Shown one piece after another: positions 16,596 through 25,522 of a stretch of 41,321 nucleotides of DNA. Origin of the DNA: a virus. Under the pieces are notes generated by a model that was not told the DNA's origin, did not search any database, and worked only from the letters and a program-made list of their open reading frames with translations. The stretch covers positions 1 through 41,321 of the IMG/VR virus record IMGVR_UViG_3300044712_002646. One strand, 5' to 3'. Each line of letters starts with the position of its first letter. Position 1 is the stretch's first letter. Both the position numbers and the translations under genes were made by a program.

Positions 16596-16932
16596 CGCTC
16601 AACTCCTCGGCCTCGATCATGGTGGCGCGGAACGCACCGTTCAAATTGCTGGAGCGTTTCAGGCGATACCTGACAGATCCATCTGATATCTCGTGTTGCA
16701 GCCCGATGCCAGGGAACCAGCCGCGCAACCAGATGCGATGTGTAATCGCTTCGTCCGTTTGCTGGCCCGACTGATAAACAGCGCCACCGACCGGCTCGAT
16801 CTTCGCCCAGGCGCCGGCAACAAGCAGCGTTTCACGTGAAACCCCGCTATCGCCAGATGGCGTTTCGACAATCGATTCCAAGCGAACGCGCCGCTTGAAT
16901 TCGCCGATCTTGGGAATTTCCATTTCAGGCAA
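16579..16932 (-). CDS. Phage head-tail adaptor / head closure protein
   Basis: The 117-residue protein is of the SPP1 gp16/head-tail joining type: GEFKRRVRLESIV, then AWAKIEPVGGAVYQSGQQ, THRIWLRGW, and RYRLKRSSNL. It closes the portal after packaging. It overlaps both neighbours. Confidence 0.8.
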   Translation of the reverse strand: MPEMEIPKIGEFKRRVRLESIVETPSGDSGVSRETLLVAGAWAKIEPVGGAVYQSGQQTDEAITHRIWLRGWFPGIGLQHEISDGSVRYRLKRSSNLNGAFRATMIEAEELSGASSL

Positions 16933-17497
16933 TTCCCGGCGGACGGAAACCGGCGATCAGCGATTCGATGGCGGGCGGCAGAGCGGCAGTGTTGTCGCCA
17001 CGATTTTCGTAAAAGGCACCCAGCGCCAGAAGCGCTGCATTGCGCAGGCTGGCGGGAACCTTGTCGACCGCCTCCCAACCGACACTTACCTTGATACGCA
17101 CCGCATTGGCGCGGTCATTCTGAACGCAAGGCCAGCCATCGGCGCTTGGAGAAATTCTGGCAAACGACCTTTCTCCAGCGCAGTCGACCATGTAATCGCT
17201 TGCATCCATGACAACATCGGCGCCCGCTTCATCGGCGTAGGTCAAGGACACGACACCAATGAATGGGCGCAAAGGGACCAGCATGGGGTTAGAAGACTTG
17301 GGAAAGTCTGGCCGCTCGATGACCCATGCTTGACGCATGAGAAGCAGGCCCGCCAAGTCCTCGATATGCTTCAATGCGCTGGCAAGGTAAAGCGCGATCA
17401 GATCGTCCTCGGCCGCACCATCGACGCGCAAATGCGCCTTGGCCAGATCCAGGGATATGGCCTGGTCAGTGGGCGCCGTATCGAGGATGAGACGCAT
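16925..17497 (-). CDS. HK97 gp6-like head-tail connector protein
   Basis: The 190-residue protein has the gp6 adaptor pattern: ISLDLAKAHLRVDGAAEDDL, LYLASALKHIEDLAG, then PLRPFIGVVSLTY and a C-terminal LRNAALLALGAFYENRGD. It forms the ring below the portal. Confidence 0.85.
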   Translation of the reverse strand: MRLILDTAPTDQAISLDLAKAHLRVDGAAEDDLIALYLASALKHIEDLAGLLLMRQAWVIERPDFPKSSNPMLVPLRPFIGVVSLTYADEAGADVVMDASDYMVDCAGERSFARISPSADGWPCVQNDRANAVRIKVSVGWEAVDKVPASLRNAALLALGAFYENRGDNTAALPPAIESLIAGFRPPGIA

Positions 17498-17500
17498 CGC

Positions 17501-17803
17501 CTATTTGCCGCGCTTCCTGGGTTGCTCATCCGCCAGAAGATCGGGCTGGTCGGAAGATTCAAGCTCCTCCGTCACCTCGGGCTGGTCGGTGACGGACGGT
17601 TCTTCGGTCACTGCGGGCTGGTCGGTAACGGCGGGAGCTTCCGTTTGCGACGGCGCGATTTCTTCTTCGGTCGCTTCGCGGATGACGCCAAGCGCCAGAA
17701 GATTGGCGGCGTTGGCGATATCAAGCTCACGCAGGTCGCCTTTGAAATACGCCCTGTCTCCCGTCATTTCGCGAAGGCAGACATAAGTTTTTCGTGCAGA
17801 CAT
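17501..17803 (-). CDS. Small acidic protein with VTDQP-type repeats
   Basis: The 100-residue product begins with a compact domain (residues 1-47: KTYVCLREMTGDRAYFKGDL and on, ending ALGVIREATEEE). It then has four imperfect repeats of the form P-x-VT-(D/E)-(Q/E) (about 55-80) and ends in a basic RKRGK. It lies between the major capsid and connector genes, where small head or decoration proteins are common. The function is unknown; the repeat tail is probably disordered. Confidence 0.7.
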   Translation of the reverse strand: MSARKTYVCLREMTGDRAYFKGDLRELDIANAANLLALGVIREATEEEIAPSQTEAPAVTDQPAVTEEPSVTDQPEVTEELESSDQPDLLADEQPRKRGK

Positions 17804-17824
17804 CGATGACCTCCTTAAGAATGC

Positions 17825-17855
17825 AACGGGGGCGGTTAGCGGCCCCGCCCCCGTT
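17825..17855 (-). terminator. GC-rich hairpin after the major capsid gene
   Basis: AACGGGGGCGG (17825-17835) and CCGCCCCCGTT (17845-17855) form a perfect 11-bp stem with a 9-nt loop, 22 nt after the capsid stop codon. There is no clear T-run on the minus strand. It may therefore be a weak terminator or a 3' stabilising structure that raises capsid mRNA relative to the genes behind it. Confidence 0.5.
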
Positions 17856-17877
17856 GTCTCACAACGACCAAACCGCG

Positions 17878-19083
17878 TTAGGCAACGCGGCCAAGATCAC
17901 CGTAAACAAAGGCTTCGGGCCGGTAGACGGCCAGGGCCAGACGCTCGTGCGCCGCGACCGTTACCTTGCGCTTCAAGAAATCGTCCTCGTTCTCGGTGGC
18001 GATTTCGACCATAGCAGACTGGCGGTCGTACAGTTCGGAGCCCATGCCGAAGGCACCGACCAGGAATTTGTCCTCGGTCATAGCCTGGGTGGCAACAACG
18101 GGCTGGCCCCACAAGGTGGGCGCAACGCCACCCTGGGGATTGCCAATGATGTAGCGCCCCAGCGTATCTTTCAGCGTCTCGATCACAGCCCAATCGGTGG
18201 GATGCATCACGATGCCGCTGGCCGGATATTCGGCCAAGCTGGCTTGCAACAGGGCCAAGCGAAGAATGTCGATCTGAGTAGCATTGGCGATCGTGAAGGG
18301 GGCCGAATAGGCCGTGGCCTGCGGAATGACGCCCAGCAAATTGTTGCCAGTGCCATCGCCCTTCAAAATCTGGTTTTCCTCGACCAGGGCCAGGCCATAG
18401 CGCAGGCGACCGTCGATGAAGCTGGCCAACTGCGAGGCATCATCCAGGATGATTCGCGATGCCTTCATGTAGTGACCGATCGATTTGACGCCCGTGCTGA
18501 CCAGATCGAACTTGATGTCCGACTGCGCCAATGCGCCCGTTTCGGCGACGCTGGCCGCCGAATTGGTGAAACCGGTTTCCTTGATGTATTCCAGCAGATT
18601 GCCATCCATGCGGCCCTGCATGAGCAGACCGCGCACGGTCAGGCGACGTTGCGGCAGATCGATGATGCCGGGAACGCGCGTGGAGGCGACCAGATCGCCA
18701 GCCGAACCGGCGGCATCGGTGGTGGCCGAAGTGATTTCGGCCTTGATTTCCATGCTGGCGCGACCACGCTTGTCGGCCTTGGCCTGCAAGGACTTATAGC
18801 TTTCGCTTTCCACGAACTGCCTGCCGATCGATGCGGGCGCCTGATGACCCTGCTTCTGCCCACGCACGACGGTTTGCGAAATCTCGCTCAACTGCGCCTT
18901 GATCTCGCCCATAGCGGTGAGGGCTTCGTCGGCTTTCGCCTTGGTTTCCTTGGTAGCGTCGCCCGTGGATTTGGCCTCGGCCAGCGCCTTTTCAGCAATT
19001 TCGCGCGTCTTGTCGAGCGCGGAGGTAAACGCGGCCTTGGTTTCGGCGGCGATCTGTTCTGGGGTCTTGTTTTCGTCAGCCAT
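17878..19083 (-). CDS. HK97-type major capsid protein
   Basis: The 401-residue protein has an N-terminal charged helical delta domain of about 100 residues (Ala/Lys/Glu-rich coiled coil) that the neighbouring protease would remove. The HK97 capsid fold follows, with typical segments such as GDLVASTRVPGII, VEENQILKGDGTGNNLLGV, and a C-terminal LAVYRPEAFVYGDLG. Order protease-capsid is as in HK97. Confidence 0.93.
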   Translation of the reverse strand: MADENKTPEQIAAETKAAFTSALDKTREIAEKALAEAKSTGDATKETKAKADEALTAMGEIKAQLSEISQTVVRGQKQGHQAPASIGRQFVESESYKSLQAKADKRGRASMEIKAEITSATTDAAGSAGDLVASTRVPGIIDLPQRRLTVRGLLMQGRMDGNLLEYIKETGFTNSAASVAETGALAQSDIKFDLVSTGVKSIGHYMKASRIILDDASQLASFIDGRLRYGLALVEENQILKGDGTGNNLLGVIPQATAYSAPFTIANATQIDILRLALLQASLAEYPASGIVMHPTDWAVIETLKDTLGRYIIGNPQGGVAPTLWGQPVVATQAMTEDKFLVGAFGMGSELYDRQSAMVEIATENEDDFLKRKVTVAAHERLALAVYRPEAFVYGDLGRVA

Positions 19084-19103
19084 GGTAAAATTCTCCTTCG
19101 TGC

Positions 19104-19805
19104 TTAGCGGGCAAAGGCCCGCCAGAAATCGGTTTCGGGATTTGTTGTGGGGATGGCAAGCGGATGAGCGCCAGCGTCCCGCTTGGCCAACATCGCCTTG
19201 AAGCCCTGATTGATAACCATCTGGGCCTCGGAACGGCTAAGCCCAGCGTCCCGCGTGAGCAGCCGTTCAAAATCGCGTTCGCTCAATCCTTCCGCTTTGG
19301 CCTCGGCGACCAGTGCCTGATCGTTGGCCGGAAAGGTGACAAGCGACACCTCGTACAGTTCAAGCTTTTTTAGCGTGCGCACCGGCTCTTCCGGCTTCGT
19401 TCCATATTCGAACGCCTTGACCGCATAGCCAATCGAAAGACCGTCCAACTCGCCCGTCTTCAGGCCTTCGTAGATGTACTTGCCGCGCTCGGTATCGAGA
19501 CAGAAGAGGCGACCTTCGCAATAAAGGCCTTTGTCGTCCTCTTCCATCTTCGTCCAAACGCCGATGGGCACCATGTCGTCGGCGCCACCCGCCCAGCCGC
19601 CGCCGTGCTGAAGCAGCATTTTCGGCAGCTTGCCCCGCTTCTTCCAGGATTTCAGCGTGTCCTTAAAGGCACCGGGCAAAATAACGTCGCCATAAGAATC
19701 GACGTTTCCAAACATGGCGCCATAACCCGAGAAAACACCGGCCTCGACTTGCTGGCTGGAATCTGCAAACTTGACTTCGAACGGTGCGATGATGCGCTGG
19801 CGCAT
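19104..19805 (-). CDS. HK97-type prohead protease
   Basis: The 233-residue protein has the S78 family pattern: VFSGYGAMFGNVDSYGDVIL near the start, the catalytic His67 in LLQHG, and Ser124 in GLSIGY. The segment LYEVSLVTFPANDQA follows. It matures the capsid by cleaving the N-terminal scaffold domain of the downstream-encoded capsid protein. Confidence 0.93.
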   Translation of the reverse strand: MRQRIIAPFEVKFADSSQQVEAGVFSGYGAMFGNVDSYGDVILPGAFKDTLKSWKKRGKLPKMLLQHGGGWAGGADDMVPIGVWTKMEEDDKGLYCEGRLFCLDTERGKYIYEGLKTGELDGLSIGYAVKAFEYGTKPEEPVRTLKKLELYEVSLVTFPANDQALVAEAKAEGLSERDFERLLTRDAGLSRSEAQMVINQGFKAMLAKRDAGAHPLAIPTTNPETDFWRAFAR

Positions 19806-19813
19806 GGCTGTTC

Positions 19814-21031
19814 CTAGTTCTGCGGTTGCTGAATGCCGCCGACATCAGTGATCGGCACGTTCTGCATTTGAATGCGCGGCTCGTCCCCTCCCGGCACTGC
19901 CGATAGGTTTTCAAATGCGCGCGCCTCATTGATTGTCATGGCACCACAACGAAGCATGATGTTGTAAAAGTCGGCGCGCGCCTTTGAATCGCCACGCAAC
20001 AGACCCTCCATACTGAATTCGACGCCGATCCCATTCGCCTTGTCGGCAGGTGTCAGCAACTGCTTTTCAAGCGCCTGTTCAATGCGCCTCAAACGGCGGC
20101 GCAAGGTGAATTTCTGAAAGGCCAGAACCTGTTGCTCTAACCCGGTTCCCCAGCTTGACGTTTTTTCCGTGCGCCCGACCATATGGGGGGGAACGCCGAA
20201 GAAGCGACATATGTCCTCAACCTCGAAGCCACGGCTTTCCAGCATCTGGGCGTCTTCTGGGTTAATCGTGATCGCCTGCCACTCTGATCCGCCCTCGAGA
20301 ATCAGCGGGCGATCAAAGTTAAGCGCGCCAAGATATTTCTCGCCAATGCGCTTGTAGACTTCGTCCGCCTTTTCATCGGGCAAGATGTCGGGGAACTTGA
20401 TAGCGCCAGGCACACGCATGCCCCGAGCGAAGACATTTCCAGCCGTGCGCTCGATCGACTGCGCCAGACCGAAAGTGTGGCGGGCGTAAGTGAGCGTTGA
20501 AAGCCCACCCAAAGGCGAACCGCCAAATCCGCGAATATGCAAAATTTCGCGATCCGTTGCCTCGTACTGTTTTCCGTATTCCGTCCAACGATATCCGATC
20601 TGGCCGTTATCGAGCCTGCGAACAGTCATCGCCGAAGGGCTGATCGGGGAAAGACCAACCAGCCTTTGACCGATAAAATCCTTTCTCGCATAGGCGTTTC
20701 CACGCAACTCTATCGCGACGTTCTGATATTCCCAGAAATCGAGCGCCGTTTGATCGGCGTTCGGGCTGTCATGCAAAACATCATAAAGCGGATGATCGCT
20801 GGCGACCTGACGATTTCCAGTGCGGTCCTTGCGATAGACCATCAAAGGCAGCGACGCGATGGTGCCAGCCAGCAGGCCGACACAGGCCCACACAGTTGAC
20901 AACGCCAAAGCACTTTCCAGGCTTACCAATTCCCCGGAATGACTGCAACCGCCCAGATCTTTCCAGCCGTCAGCGCTTTGAACATCAAGCTTGCGGCGAA
21001 AAATCGAAGCGGCCTTTTTTAGAAAATTCAT
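19814..21031 (-). CDS. HK97-family portal protein
   Basis: The 405-residue protein shows the HK97 portal pattern: ALALSTVWACVGLLAGTIAS, LPLMVYRKD, HPLYDVLHDSPNADQTALDF, and FFGVPPHMVGRTEKTSSWGT. The stretch LEQQVLAFQKFTL follows. It forms the DNA entry ring, docking terminase and connectors. Confidence 0.95.
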   Translation of the reverse strand: MNFLKKAASIFRRKLDVQSADGWKDLGGCSHSGELVSLESALALSTVWACVGLLAGTIASLPLMVYRKDRTGNRQVASDHPLYDVLHDSPNADQTALDFWEYQNVAIELRGNAYARKDFIGQRLVGLSPISPSAMTVRRLDNGQIGYRWTEYGKQYEATDREILHIRGFGGSPLGGLSTLTYARHTFGLAQSIERTAGNVFARGMRVPGAIKFPDILPDEKADEVYKRIGEKYLGALNFDRPLILEGGSEWQAITINPEDAQMLESRGFEVEDICRFFGVPPHMVGRTEKTSSWGTGLEQQVLAFQKFTLRRRLRRIEQALEKQLLTPADKANGIGVEFSMEGLLRGDSKARADFYNIMLRCGAMTINEARAFENLSAVPGGDEPRIQMQNVPITDVGGIQQPQN

Positions 21032-21037
21032 GGCCAG

Positions 21038-22783
21038 CTATCGGCAAAGGCGGTCAAGATAGGACTGCATGGAACCCTTTTCTTCCTGGTCTTCCCTTGG
21101 CGCGATGGCGCGCCCCAGGGCCATGATGGCCGTGACGATTCCGTCGATACGCTTTTTATGCTTCTTTCTGTCCGGTTTTACGGGCGCGATGTTGTCTCGC
21201 TTGTCCGCTTCAAAGGATGTGCAAGTCGCCATCCAGCGCGCCACCGGATTTCCCATGTGATTGAAAGTGCCTGATGTGACCAGTCGCTGGAATTCCTTGC
21301 TGGGCGCCGACATGCTGGCGAACCCTTGCCCAAACGGAACGACCGTTACACCGTCGCCGGTAAGCTGCGTCGTGATCTGCGTTGCGTTCCATCTGTCGAT
21401 AGCAATCTCGACCAGATCGACAATTTCAACCAACGGCTTTTCTGGCGCCAGGGGATGTTCGACAGCGCCCGTTATGAAAGCGCGAATTGCGTCGTAATCG
21501 ACAACGTTTCCTTCTGTTCCGATAATCCAGCCATCTGCGATCCAGTTATCAAATGGAACTCGGTCGCGCTTGACGCGCTCTGAAAGCTTATGCGTTGGAA
21601 TCCAGAACATCCACCAAGCGTCGTACCCCTGATTATCAGGCCAAGGGGAGACGAGACAAAGTGCAGTTAAATCAGTGACGCTGGAAAGATCGACCGCCCC
21701 AAAGCAGCGTCTACCAACCAATGCCGACAAAGGGACGGAACGAACAGGCTTCTTCGATTTCAGGCAGGCATCCCAACTTTCGAGATCGACGCCTTCATGA
21801 ACCGCATCGGACCAGATGTTCAAATGGTAGCGCTTGAACTCGGATATCTTGCGCTCGTTGCCCTGCGCCTTGGCGACCTCACTTGCCAGATAGTCTGGCT
21901 TGACACTGACGCCGTAATTCGGGTTCGCCTTTTTCCAAGTATCAGGGCTTGTCCAATCGTCTTCAGGATCGGCGGCATAAATGATTGGCAGAAACGTCGG
22001 ATCTTCGACCGTGCCGTTCAGCACGTTCTGTGCAATCTCGTACAATTCCCAACCGTATCCGATGCCCGGTTCTCCAGCCGTCGTAATCAGAATTTCAAGA
22101 GGTTGGCGGCGTGCCGCCGTTCCTTTATGAACAACATCGTGCAACTCTCCGTCCGGCCATTCGTGCAGTTCGTCGGCAATGGCAAAGTTGGGGCTGAAGC
22201 CGTGCTTGCTGCCGGGGCTTTTCGACAGCGGCTTGAAGCTCGACATCAACTCGGGGCAGAAGATGCTGGTTTTATAGACTTCGAGATGTTCACGAAGTCG
22301 CTCACTACAGCCGACCATCACACCGGCTTTTTCAAAAACAATCGCCGCCTGATCCTTGTTGACCGCCATCGAATAGGCTTGCCCGCCCATCTCGCCGTCG
22401 CCAAGCATGACCAGCAGCGCAATACCCGCCGCAAGCTCTGTCTTGCCATTCTTGCGAGGAACGATAATCAGAACCTGGCGGATCAGCCTGGTTCCATCAG
22501 CGCGCTTCCATCCAAAGATGGGGCGGATGATGTCCCATTCTTGCCACGGCTCGAGATGAAAAGGGCGCCCGAACCACTCGGCTTCGGTATGCCTCAGGTA
22601 GTTCGAAAAAAACGATACGGCAGCATCTGCCGCCTGCTTGTCGTACCATGCACTATATTTCTCGCCGCCAGGCGGCAATTTTGGAACGCGGTAAAGAACG
22701 CTAGTTGAGGAACCCGGGGCGCGCACTTTCTTGTCGAGATCCCCCTTCCGGTGCGTGGTGCTTCGTTTCGCTTGTTCCGTCAT
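21038..22783 (-). CDS. Terminase large subunit
   Basis: From the ATG at 22783 the product is 581 residues. It carries Walker A VPRKNGKTE (about 108-116), Walker B IADE (Asp204, Glu205), and a nuclease domain opening with FGAVDLSSVTDLTALCLV. It is the packaging ATPase/nuclease, of the type paired with P27-like small subunits. The start is uncertain: it overlaps the small subunit by about 83 nt and the ribosome site (AAGAG) is weak; a GTG about 55 nt downstream is possible. Confidence 0.93.
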   Translation of the reverse strand: MTEQAKRSTTHRKGDLDKKVRAPGSSTSVLYRVPKLPPGGEKYSAWYDKQAADAAVSFFSNYLRHTEAEWFGRPFHLEPWQEWDIIRPIFGWKRADGTRLIRQVLIIVPRKNGKTELAAGIALLVMLGDGEMGGQAYSMAVNKDQAAIVFEKAGVMVGCSERLREHLEVYKTSIFCPELMSSFKPLSKSPGSKHGFSPNFAIADELHEWPDGELHDVVHKGTAARRQPLEILITTAGEPGIGYGWELYEIAQNVLNGTVEDPTFLPIIYAADPEDDWTSPDTWKKANPNYGVSVKPDYLASEVAKAQGNERKISEFKRYHLNIWSDAVHEGVDLESWDACLKSKKPVRSVPLSALVGRRCFGAVDLSSVTDLTALCLVSPWPDNQGYDAWWMFWIPTHKLSERVKRDRVPFDNWIADGWIIGTEGNVVDYDAIRAFITGAVEHPLAPEKPLVEIVDLVEIAIDRWNATQITTQLTGDGVTVVPFGQGFASMSAPSKEFQRLVTSGTFNHMGNPVARWMATCTSFEADKRDNIAPVKPDRKKHKKRIDGIVTAIMALGRAIAPREDQEEKGSMQSYLDRLCR

Positions 22784-23255
22784 TGCTCTTGTCAAAAAGT
22801 CCGCCGGGAGGAAGCGCCTGGATGTTGGCGAGGCGCATTAGCATTTGCTGGCGGGCCTGGGGATTCAGGCCCAAGCGATCTTCAAGCGCTTCAAGACGGT
22901 TCTCGATGCGCTCCCTGACCAAAAACTCAGGCGCAACACGGCGCATTTTACCGTGAGCGGACTCGGTCCAGTAGGTCAGGCCAGCGCCCTTGATCTCGTC
23001 TGTCAGATCCCACCATTGTGCAACGTATGTACAGTAGCGCGCGAATACCTCGCGATCAGTCTCACGAAGGAAGTTCAGGCGCTCCAAACGTGCGGAAAGC
23101 GTGTCCCAGACTTTTCTGGCGCGATCAGAAAGCCTGTCATGTGCACTGATTTTTCCGTTGTCAGATTCGCATGCAGCGTACTCGTGACGTTTACGGCGAC
23201 CGGGATTCCCCTTGGCATCTTTCACGGCCTGGGGGTCTGACTTGCGTCCTCTCAT
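22701..23255 (-). CDS. Terminase small subunit, P27 family
   Basis: From the ATG at 23255 (AGGG 8 nt upstream) the product is 184 residues. It begins RGRKSDPQAVKDAKGNPGRR, the usual P27 opening with the GNPGRR motif, and continues with LRETDREVFARYCTYVAQW. It would recognise the packaging site. An upstream extension of the frame exists but lacks family similarity. Confidence 0.88.
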   Translation of the reverse strand: MRGRKSDPQAVKDAKGNPGRRKRHEYAACESDNGKISAHDRLSDRARKVWDTLSARLERLNFLRETDREVFARYCTYVAQWWDLTDEIKGAGLTYWTESAHGKMRRVAPEFLVRERIENRLEALEDRLGLNPQARQQMLMRLANIQALPPGGLFDKSNDGTSETKHHAPEGGSRQESARPGFLN

Positions 23256-23393
23256 AAAGCAACCCTTTGATTTGCCCAATATTCTCAGGCAACCACCTCG
23301 AAAAAAAAGTTTCTGAATTTTGCGCACCGAAAAAATCGAGGAAGCGCTCGGTCTACAAAGCGTCTCGACGGGAGGTTTTATACCCCCCCCTAC

Positions 23394-23780
23394 CTACTTC
23401 ATCGGATTTCCGAACGCGCCGTCCCTGCTGGCAGATTTCACGCGATGGCACTCATCGGCCAGCGCCTGCCAGTTCGATTTATCCCAGAACAACTGCATAT
23501 CGCCCTTGTGGGGAACGATGTGGTCGACGACGGTCGCAGCGCGAACGCGCTTTTTACCCTCTTGACACTCATCACACTGGCAAAGTGGGTGTTGTTTCAG
23601 GAACCCTTCACGCGCCTTGCGCCATTTGTGGCCATAACCACGGCTCGCAGCACTTCCGCGCTCGTGATCTGACGCAGCCTTGCGCTCAGAAAACTCTTTC
23701 TCGTGCTTGTCGCAGAAGCGATTACTCGTCAGACGCCCACAGGCAGGCGCCGCGCAGACTTTCTTCGGAGCCCAAGGCAT
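23394..23780 (-). CDS. HNH endonuclease
   Basis: The 128-residue protein has Cys pairs typical of HNH zinc sites (CAAPACG, CDKH, CQCDEC) and the catalytic motif VVDHIVPHKGD, then NWQALADECHRVKS. HNH proteins next to terminase genes in cos/HK97-type phages assist DNA cleavage during packaging. The ATG at 23780 was preferred over an upstream TTG. It starts just after a terminator that isolates it from the early genes. Confidence 0.9.
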   Translation of the reverse strand: MPWAPKKVCAAPACGRLTSNRFCDKHEKEFSERKAASDHERGSAASRGYGHKWRKAREGFLKQHPLCQCDECQEGKKRVRAATVVDHIVPHKGDMQLFWDKSNWQALADECHRVKSASRDGAFGNPMK

Positions 23781-23790
23781 CGCACCGCCC

Positions 23791-23824
23791 AATAAAAAGC
23801 CCGCCAGGGCTTCCCCGGGCGGGC
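23791..23824 (-). terminator. Intrinsic terminator ending the early/replication block
   Basis: On the minus strand, GCCCGCC (23824-23818) pairs with GGCGGGC (23805-23799), followed by TTTTTATT. It lies between the 23881-24444 gene and the HNH gene, so it likely separates early replication transcripts from the packaging and structural genes. Late expression would need a separate promoter or antitermination. Confidence 0.75.
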
Positions 23825-23880
23825 ATACTTCGCGAATTCTTTGGGGAGTATGTCAAGCGACTTTCGCAAAGTCAACCCTC

Positions 23881-24444
23881 TCATTCACCCCAGGGCGTCT
23901 GTTTTGCATCAGGCCTTTTCGGATTCCAATCGTCGATACAGCCAGCCAGCGAGGCTTGCAACGCCAGCAACGCATCATACCATACGGAATAAACCATTCT
24001 TCGGCATGATATTAGCTCGTCAACCGCCCCGCATTCAACGCGCCCATCGGAATGCACGGCCACACGTTCCATCTTGTAACCGACGGGATGTCGATTTCCA
24101 TCGTACAAAACAACTTCACGCCCCTTTGAATTGAGTGCCCGCCGATCCTCGAACCGAACGCCCTCGCACGCATCAGGCCGAGACCCCGCCTTCGCGTGCT
24201 CGATAACCAAACCGCTCGCGGGCTCGCCCAATCGCAGCACGTGATCATGCACAATGTCAGCGTCGGGATGGCAATCAGCCTTTCCCGACGACATGCCGCC
24301 AGCAAACATCGTCTCGACCCGCAAGCAAGAATCGACATATCCACCAGGACCAACGCGCCCCTTGCGCACCACATCGACGCGCTCGACCTGATAGGCCCAG
24401 ATCAACAACCGCTCGATGTCGATGTCTCGCTTAACCTTCGGCAT
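23881..24444 (-). CDS. Hypothetical phage protein after the replication initiator
   Basis: From the ATG at 24444 (AGGGGAA upstream) the product is 187 residues, starting PKVKRDIDIERLLIWAYQVE. It has no signal peptide or membrane segment and a C-terminal ending in KQTPWGE. I do not recognise a defined domain; the pattern IERLLIWAYQVERVD recurs in alphaproteobacterial phage proteins of unknown role that follow replication genes. It overlaps the previous gene by 14 nt. Confidence 0.75.
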   Translation of the reverse strand: MPKVKRDIDIERLLIWAYQVERVDVVRKGRVGPGGYVDSCLRVETMFAGGMSSGKADCHPDADIVHDHVLRLGEPASGLVIEHAKAGSRPDACEGVRFEDRRALNSKGREVVLYDGNRHPVGYKMERVAVHSDGRVECGAVDELISCRRMVYSVWYDALLALQASLAGCIDDWNPKRPDAKQTPWGE

Positions 24445-25522
24445 GCGATTCCCCTTTCGTGAAACCATGCTTGGACAGAATTGCCAACGGCGCCGCGCAG
24501 TCGGCGTCACCCGGAGGCGCACCCCACGGGCCCAACCACATGCCGGTGTGCCTGAAGCCACCAACCCGCTCATCCCAGAAATCGACCGGCAACGCCTGCC
24601 CAACTTCTGGCGCGTCACCCTCGGCAGCTTTGCGCATCACCGCATCGTCGATATAGCGAAACGGTCGCCCCACATCGCCCCTGGCCTTGCCCAGCACATC
24701 GCAGGCGACGGCGCCAATCTGCTCGACGGAAAGCCCAAGCCCCAGCCATCGCTGCACGTCGGCAATTCCCTCGCGGCTGGTCGAAACGAACCGGGACGAA
24801 ATCCAAAGCTCGCTGCGCCTGGCAGCACGCCAAACCGCCACCCTGGCCGCATCGACCTCATCCGGAGGGGAAAGGGTCGGGATAGGGGTTATATATAAAT
24901 TACTTTCTTCGGGGGTTGTTAGAGGGGGTGCAGGGGGAGAAAGCGGGGGTGATTGGCTCGAGGTGGCGCGAGCGTGGTTGCCACTGGCTCGAACCTGGTT
25001 GCTCGTGGTTTTTTGTGGTCCTGTTGGGTTGGCACCAACAACATCTTGTAGGTTCGCGGGCCGGATGGAACGGCTGGCAGGCATGGCAGCCCCGCTGGCA
25101 TTGGCCGGGATGGCACCGGCTGGCGGATTGGCACCGCCCGGTGATTGGCCCGGCATGGCAGCCTGGCCGAGGGTCGAGAGCAGATCGGCGCCGCCCTCGC
25201 GTTCGCGGGATGGTTGGCGCTTTGACCAACCAGGAATGACATTGTCGGAACCGATGAATCGGGCCTTGCCGCTGGCCGGATCAGGCTCGCGCATGACCAG
25301 CAGCACCGCCTCGACCTGGGCTTGCTCGCAATCCAATTGAACGGCGATTTCTTCTGGCACGGCAGCAGCCAGCGACCCTCTGGGCCGAGCGCGCGAGGCA
25401 ATATCCAACAGCAGCCAGGCCAGCGCCACGACCAGCGAGCGGGCAACGCCCGCCTTCCTGGCAATCACGCCCCACTTCGGGTCAACCGGCGCACCGTGAT
25501 AGCTGCGAAACCAATCAGCCAT
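24431..25522 (-). CDS. Probable phage replication initiator / helicase loader
   Basis: From the ATG at 25522 (363 residues), the N-terminal domain (1-95: WFRSYHGAPVDPKWGVIARK and on) resembles winged-helix DUF1376-like replication proteins. A long Pro/Ala/Ser-rich linker follows (about 110-215). The C-terminal part contains SREGIADVQRWLGLGLSVEQ and FRYIDDAVMR, similar to phage DnaA/loader-type C-termini. Directly upstream and overlapping by 8 nt is the DnaB helicase, so a loader or origin-binding role is inferred. Confidence 0.65.
   Translation of the reverse strand: MADWFRSYHGAPVDPKWGVIARKAGVARSLVVALAWLLLDIASRARPRGSLAAAVPEEIAVQLDCEQAQVEAVLLVMREPDPASGKARFIGSDNVIPGWSKRQPSREREGGADLLSTLGQAAMPGQSPGGANPPAGAIPANASGAAMPASRSIRPANLQDVVGANPTGPQKTTSNQVRASGNHARATSSQSPPLSPPAPPLTTPEESNLYITPIPTLSPPDEVDAARVAVWRAARRSELWISSRFVSTSREGIADVQRWLGLGLSVEQIGAVACDVLGKARGDVGRPFRYIDDAVMRKAAEGDAPEVGQALPVDFWDERVGGFRHTGMWLGPWGAPPGDADCAAPLAILSKHGFTKGESHAEG

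Noticed and set aside
17794-19107. 437-codon open frame opposite the major capsid gene
   Set aside because: It is an antisense shadow of a strongly recognised capsid protein, with no family pattern of its own.
23256-23393. Search for a small gene or cos site between the small terminase and HNH genes
   Set aside because: Only short runs such as a C tract are visible; no defined packaging site could be supported by eye.
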